Assembly (NCBI GenBank): GCA_942493075.1
Contig: OW818681.1
Location: 6,200,001-6,264,000, forward strand
Direction: 5' to 3'
Source: JBBQYD01 sp942493075
Lineage (GTDB): Bacteria > Verrucomicrobiota > Verrucomicrobiia > Limisphaerales > UBA8199
DNA length: 64,000 bases
In this document: positions 62,416 through 64,000 of the stretch, piece after piece
How the letters are laid out: each line of letters opens with the position of its first letter
Numbering within the stretch: position 1 is the stretch's first letter
The notes under the pieces: model-generated
Databases searched by the model: none
What the model was told of the DNA's origin: nothing
The model's input: the letters and a program-made list of their open reading frames with translations, nothing else
Position numbers and translations under genes: made by a program

Positions 62416-63113
62416 AACGAAGGCGGGTTGGCAACGAGCGTGCCACCGCACAAGGTGTAAACCTGGTTCATTCGCTGTGCGAGATCCAGCGCGTGGGTGA
62501 CCACGATCAGGGTCACGCCTTCCTCGCGGTTTAGTTCCAGCAGGAGTTGCCCTACTTCACTGGCAGATGCCTGGTCCAGTGATCCGGTGGGTTCATCGGC
62601 GAGCAGCAGGCCCGGGCGGTTGATCAGGGCGCGAACCACCGCAGCGCGTTGCCGTTCGCCACCAGAGAGCTGGCCGGGCCGATGGTGTTTGCGATCGAGC
62701 AAGCCTGCGCGTTTCAGAAGCCGCTCGGCTCGTTGCGATACAGATTCGGTGGTCAAATCCTTCTGACGACCTGCAAGGGTTGGCACCAGGACATTTTCCC
62801 AAACCGTGCATTGCGGCAGCAGGTGATGGGCTTGGAAGATAAAGCCAAGGGCGCGATTTCGAATGGCAGCGAGGTCCGGTTCTGGGAGGGCGGCGACATC
62901 CTGGCCATCGAGCCAGACTTGCCCATGAGTTGGACGATCCAGTGTGCCGATGATTTGCAGCAAGGTGCTCTTGCCGGAACCGGAAGGGCCAACGATTGCG
63001 ACTGAGGAGCCTGCAGCGATTTCGAGGTTGATACTCCGCAGTATGGAAAGCGTGCCGCCTTCGGGGGCGGCATACTCGCGGCTGATTTCGGTTAGCTTTA
63101 GTGAGGCACCCAT
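62412..63113 (-). CDS. ABC transporter ATP-binding protein (LolD/MacB type)
   Basis: The 233-residue ATPase has Walker A GPSGSGKST, Q-loop FIFQAHHLLPQ, signature LSGGERQRAAVVRAL and Walker B LLLADEPTGSLD, followed by the switch His (VVTHALD). This subfamily partners FtsX-type permeases in lipoprotein release, macrolide or peptide export. The ATG at 63113 fits family starts. It overlaps the permease start by 4 bp and follows the membrane protein gene after 8 bp, so three genes may be one operon. Confidence 0.93.
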   Translation of the reverse strand: MGASLKLTEISREYAAPEGGTLSILRSINLEIAAGSSVAIVGPSGSGKSTLLQIIGTLDRPTHGQVWLDGQDVAALPEPDLAAIRNRALGFIFQAHHLLPQCTVWENVLVPTLAGRQKDLTTESVSQRAERLLKRAGLLDRKHHRPGQLSGGERQRAAVVRALINRPGLLLADEPTGSLDQASASEVGQLLLELNREEGVTLIVVTHALDLAQRMNQVYTLCGGTLVANPPSL

Positions 63114-63121
63114 AAGCCTGA

Positions 63122-64000
63122 TTATCGGGTAAATGTCAACTGGACCCGGCGTGATCTTACCATATACATGCTCCAAATAATTGTACCAAAGACTTGGCCG
63201 AGTGTAGTATTCGAATTACCGGAGTCCTTGTATACCGGAATAAGACCTGCACCAATCTCGGTAGCGAGCAGGCCGACTATGCCAACGACCATAACACTGA
63301 TGAAGACCACCTTAAAGGCATGCCTTTTGGCAAAGAACAAAGCGAGGCACAGGATTGAGAGTGTGAGCTCGATTGAAGAAGTCGCAACCTGGAAAACGGC
63401 GAGGGAACCGGCCATTACATTATGGAGCGCATTCGGCTGGGAGGTAATCCAATTCCATGTCTCAATGGAGAAGGTACTGTGCCAGTCGCGGACCAATGCG
63501 CCGGCCATAATGATGGGGCTCGTGCATACTCGAAATCCCACGAAAATCAGCCAGCCGCCCAAGCCGGTCAACAGGGCGTCTTCCGGAGTAGCGGGTGGAA
63601 GAGCCGGCATGGATGGAGAGCTGCGCCAGATCCAGATGGAGCCAAGCCCGGCGGCAACCATGCACACGAGCATGAGCGAGACCATGAACCAGTTTACCGT
63701 CGGCGCATTGCTCACGCCGGCTCCAGCAATATAGAGAGTATTACCCAACAGGTTCTCCATTCGGCTTACATTCTCCAGGTAAACGCCCTGCTTCATGACG
63801 GGCACCTCGTCGGTGAGCGTTGTGCAGCGGTAGATAAACTCGACCTGGGAGGGAGTGGAACGCCGTTCGCAATCAAAGGTGAAGGCATCGTCTCGAACTG
63901 TTTCCTGAGCCGCAGGAATTGTCCACTGACTATCCGGCATGTTGACCAAAGTGCGATGGGAGAAGTCCAGCGGATGAACGATTTGAAGCGGTAATGTGCG
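63122..64000 (-). CDS. DUF3857/DUF2569-like membrane protein, N-terminus beyond the window
   Basis: The minus-strand frame is open to the end of the window, so at least 292 residues are present and the start lies outside. The first part (RTLPLQIVHPLDF then NMPDSQWTIP and FIYRCTTLTDEVPVM) resembles the end of the DUF3857/transglutaminase-like proteins. The second part has a hydrophobic helix (VNWFMVSLMLVCMVAAGLGSIW). It is followed by GGWLIFVGFRVCTSPIIM and further helices, the DUF2569 pattern. A TTG at 63949 is not the start. It lies 8 bp upstream of the ABC ATPase gene. Confidence 0.7.
   Translation of the reverse strand, partial: RTLPLQIVHPLDFSHRTLVNMPDSQWTIPAAQETVRDDAFTFDCERRSTPSQVEFIYRCTTLTDEVPVMKQGVYLENVSRMENLLGNTLYIAGAGVSNAPTVNWFMVSLMLVCMVAAGLGSIWIWRSSPSMPALPPATPEDALLTGLGGWLIFVGFRVCTSPIIMAGALVRDWHSTFSIETWNWITSQPNALHNVMAGSLAVFQVATSSIELTLSILCLALFFAKRHAFKVVFISVMVVGIVGLLATEIGAGLIPVYKDSGNSNTTLGQVFGTIIWSMYMVRSRRVQLTFTR

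Overview
The window looks like a chromosomal segment of a Verrucomicrobiota bacterium, most likely of the Limisphaerales/Pedosphaeraceae type. This is an inference from gene content: a VPDSG-CTERM-type sorting signal, very large secreted CARDB, Ig, LamG and autotransporter-strand proteins, DUF1080 and GH127 enzymes, a prepilin-like single-helix protein, and intergenic regions rich in dispersed repeats. Base composition is moderately GC-rich and coding is dense on both strands. No rRNA operon, CRISPR array or integrase-bearing prophage was seen.

Region 1 (1-9.9 kb): the end of purQ, a 530-bp repeat-filled gap, and mnmG, which carries two perfect parS-like palindromes inside a family-atypical insertion. 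A two-gene operon follows whose products resemble a MotA/ExbB-like channel subunit and a MotB/ExbD-like partner carrying a long coiled coil and an HtrA-like domain. Then come a small (p)ppGpp-hydrolase-like HD protein, a serine beta-lactamase-family hydrolase, tRNA-Val(CAC) and a DUF4855-type secreted protein. Region 2 (9.9-24.1 kb): a DinG-like helicase, a VPDSG-CTERM protein, larB-larC (nickel-pincer cofactor synthesis), a PPK2-type kinase, a VapBC pair, two PQQ-propeller proteins (one fused to a metallophosphoesterase), acylphosphatase plus a phosphoesterase, a GH16 enzyme, and a 'mobile mystery protein' A/B (HTH + Fic) pair lying between two direct repeats.

Region 3 (24.1-48.8 kb): a 2179-residue protein of 17 CARDB-like repeats, a perfect 28-bp inverted repeat, an unrecognised five-gene cluster with an alpha/beta hydrolase, a GH127 enzyme, a right-handed beta-helix protein, an unrecognised three-gene cluster on the minus strand, the CPBP-thiL-tsaE-tsaB operon, a double-DUF1080 lipoprotein and a LuxR-type regulator with an unusual duplicated N-terminus. 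Region 4 (48.9-64 kb): a prepilin-like protein, a small lipoprotein, a 2119-residue multidomain phosphoesterase, a REP-like palindrome pair enclosing an IS200/RAYT transposase remnant, an IS110-family element directly beside it, a FtsX/LolD-type ABC exporter operon and the end of a DUF3857/DUF2569-type membrane protein cut by the window edge.

The most notable observations are the parS-like sites inside mnmG, the stator-like gene pair with a protease-like domain, and several layers of palindromic repeats (REP/RAYT-like, CGAGACG-capped hairpins, GGGTCAGTCCTATAA elements that supply the stop codons of two unrelated genes). All functional statements come from motif recognition by eye; no database search was run.
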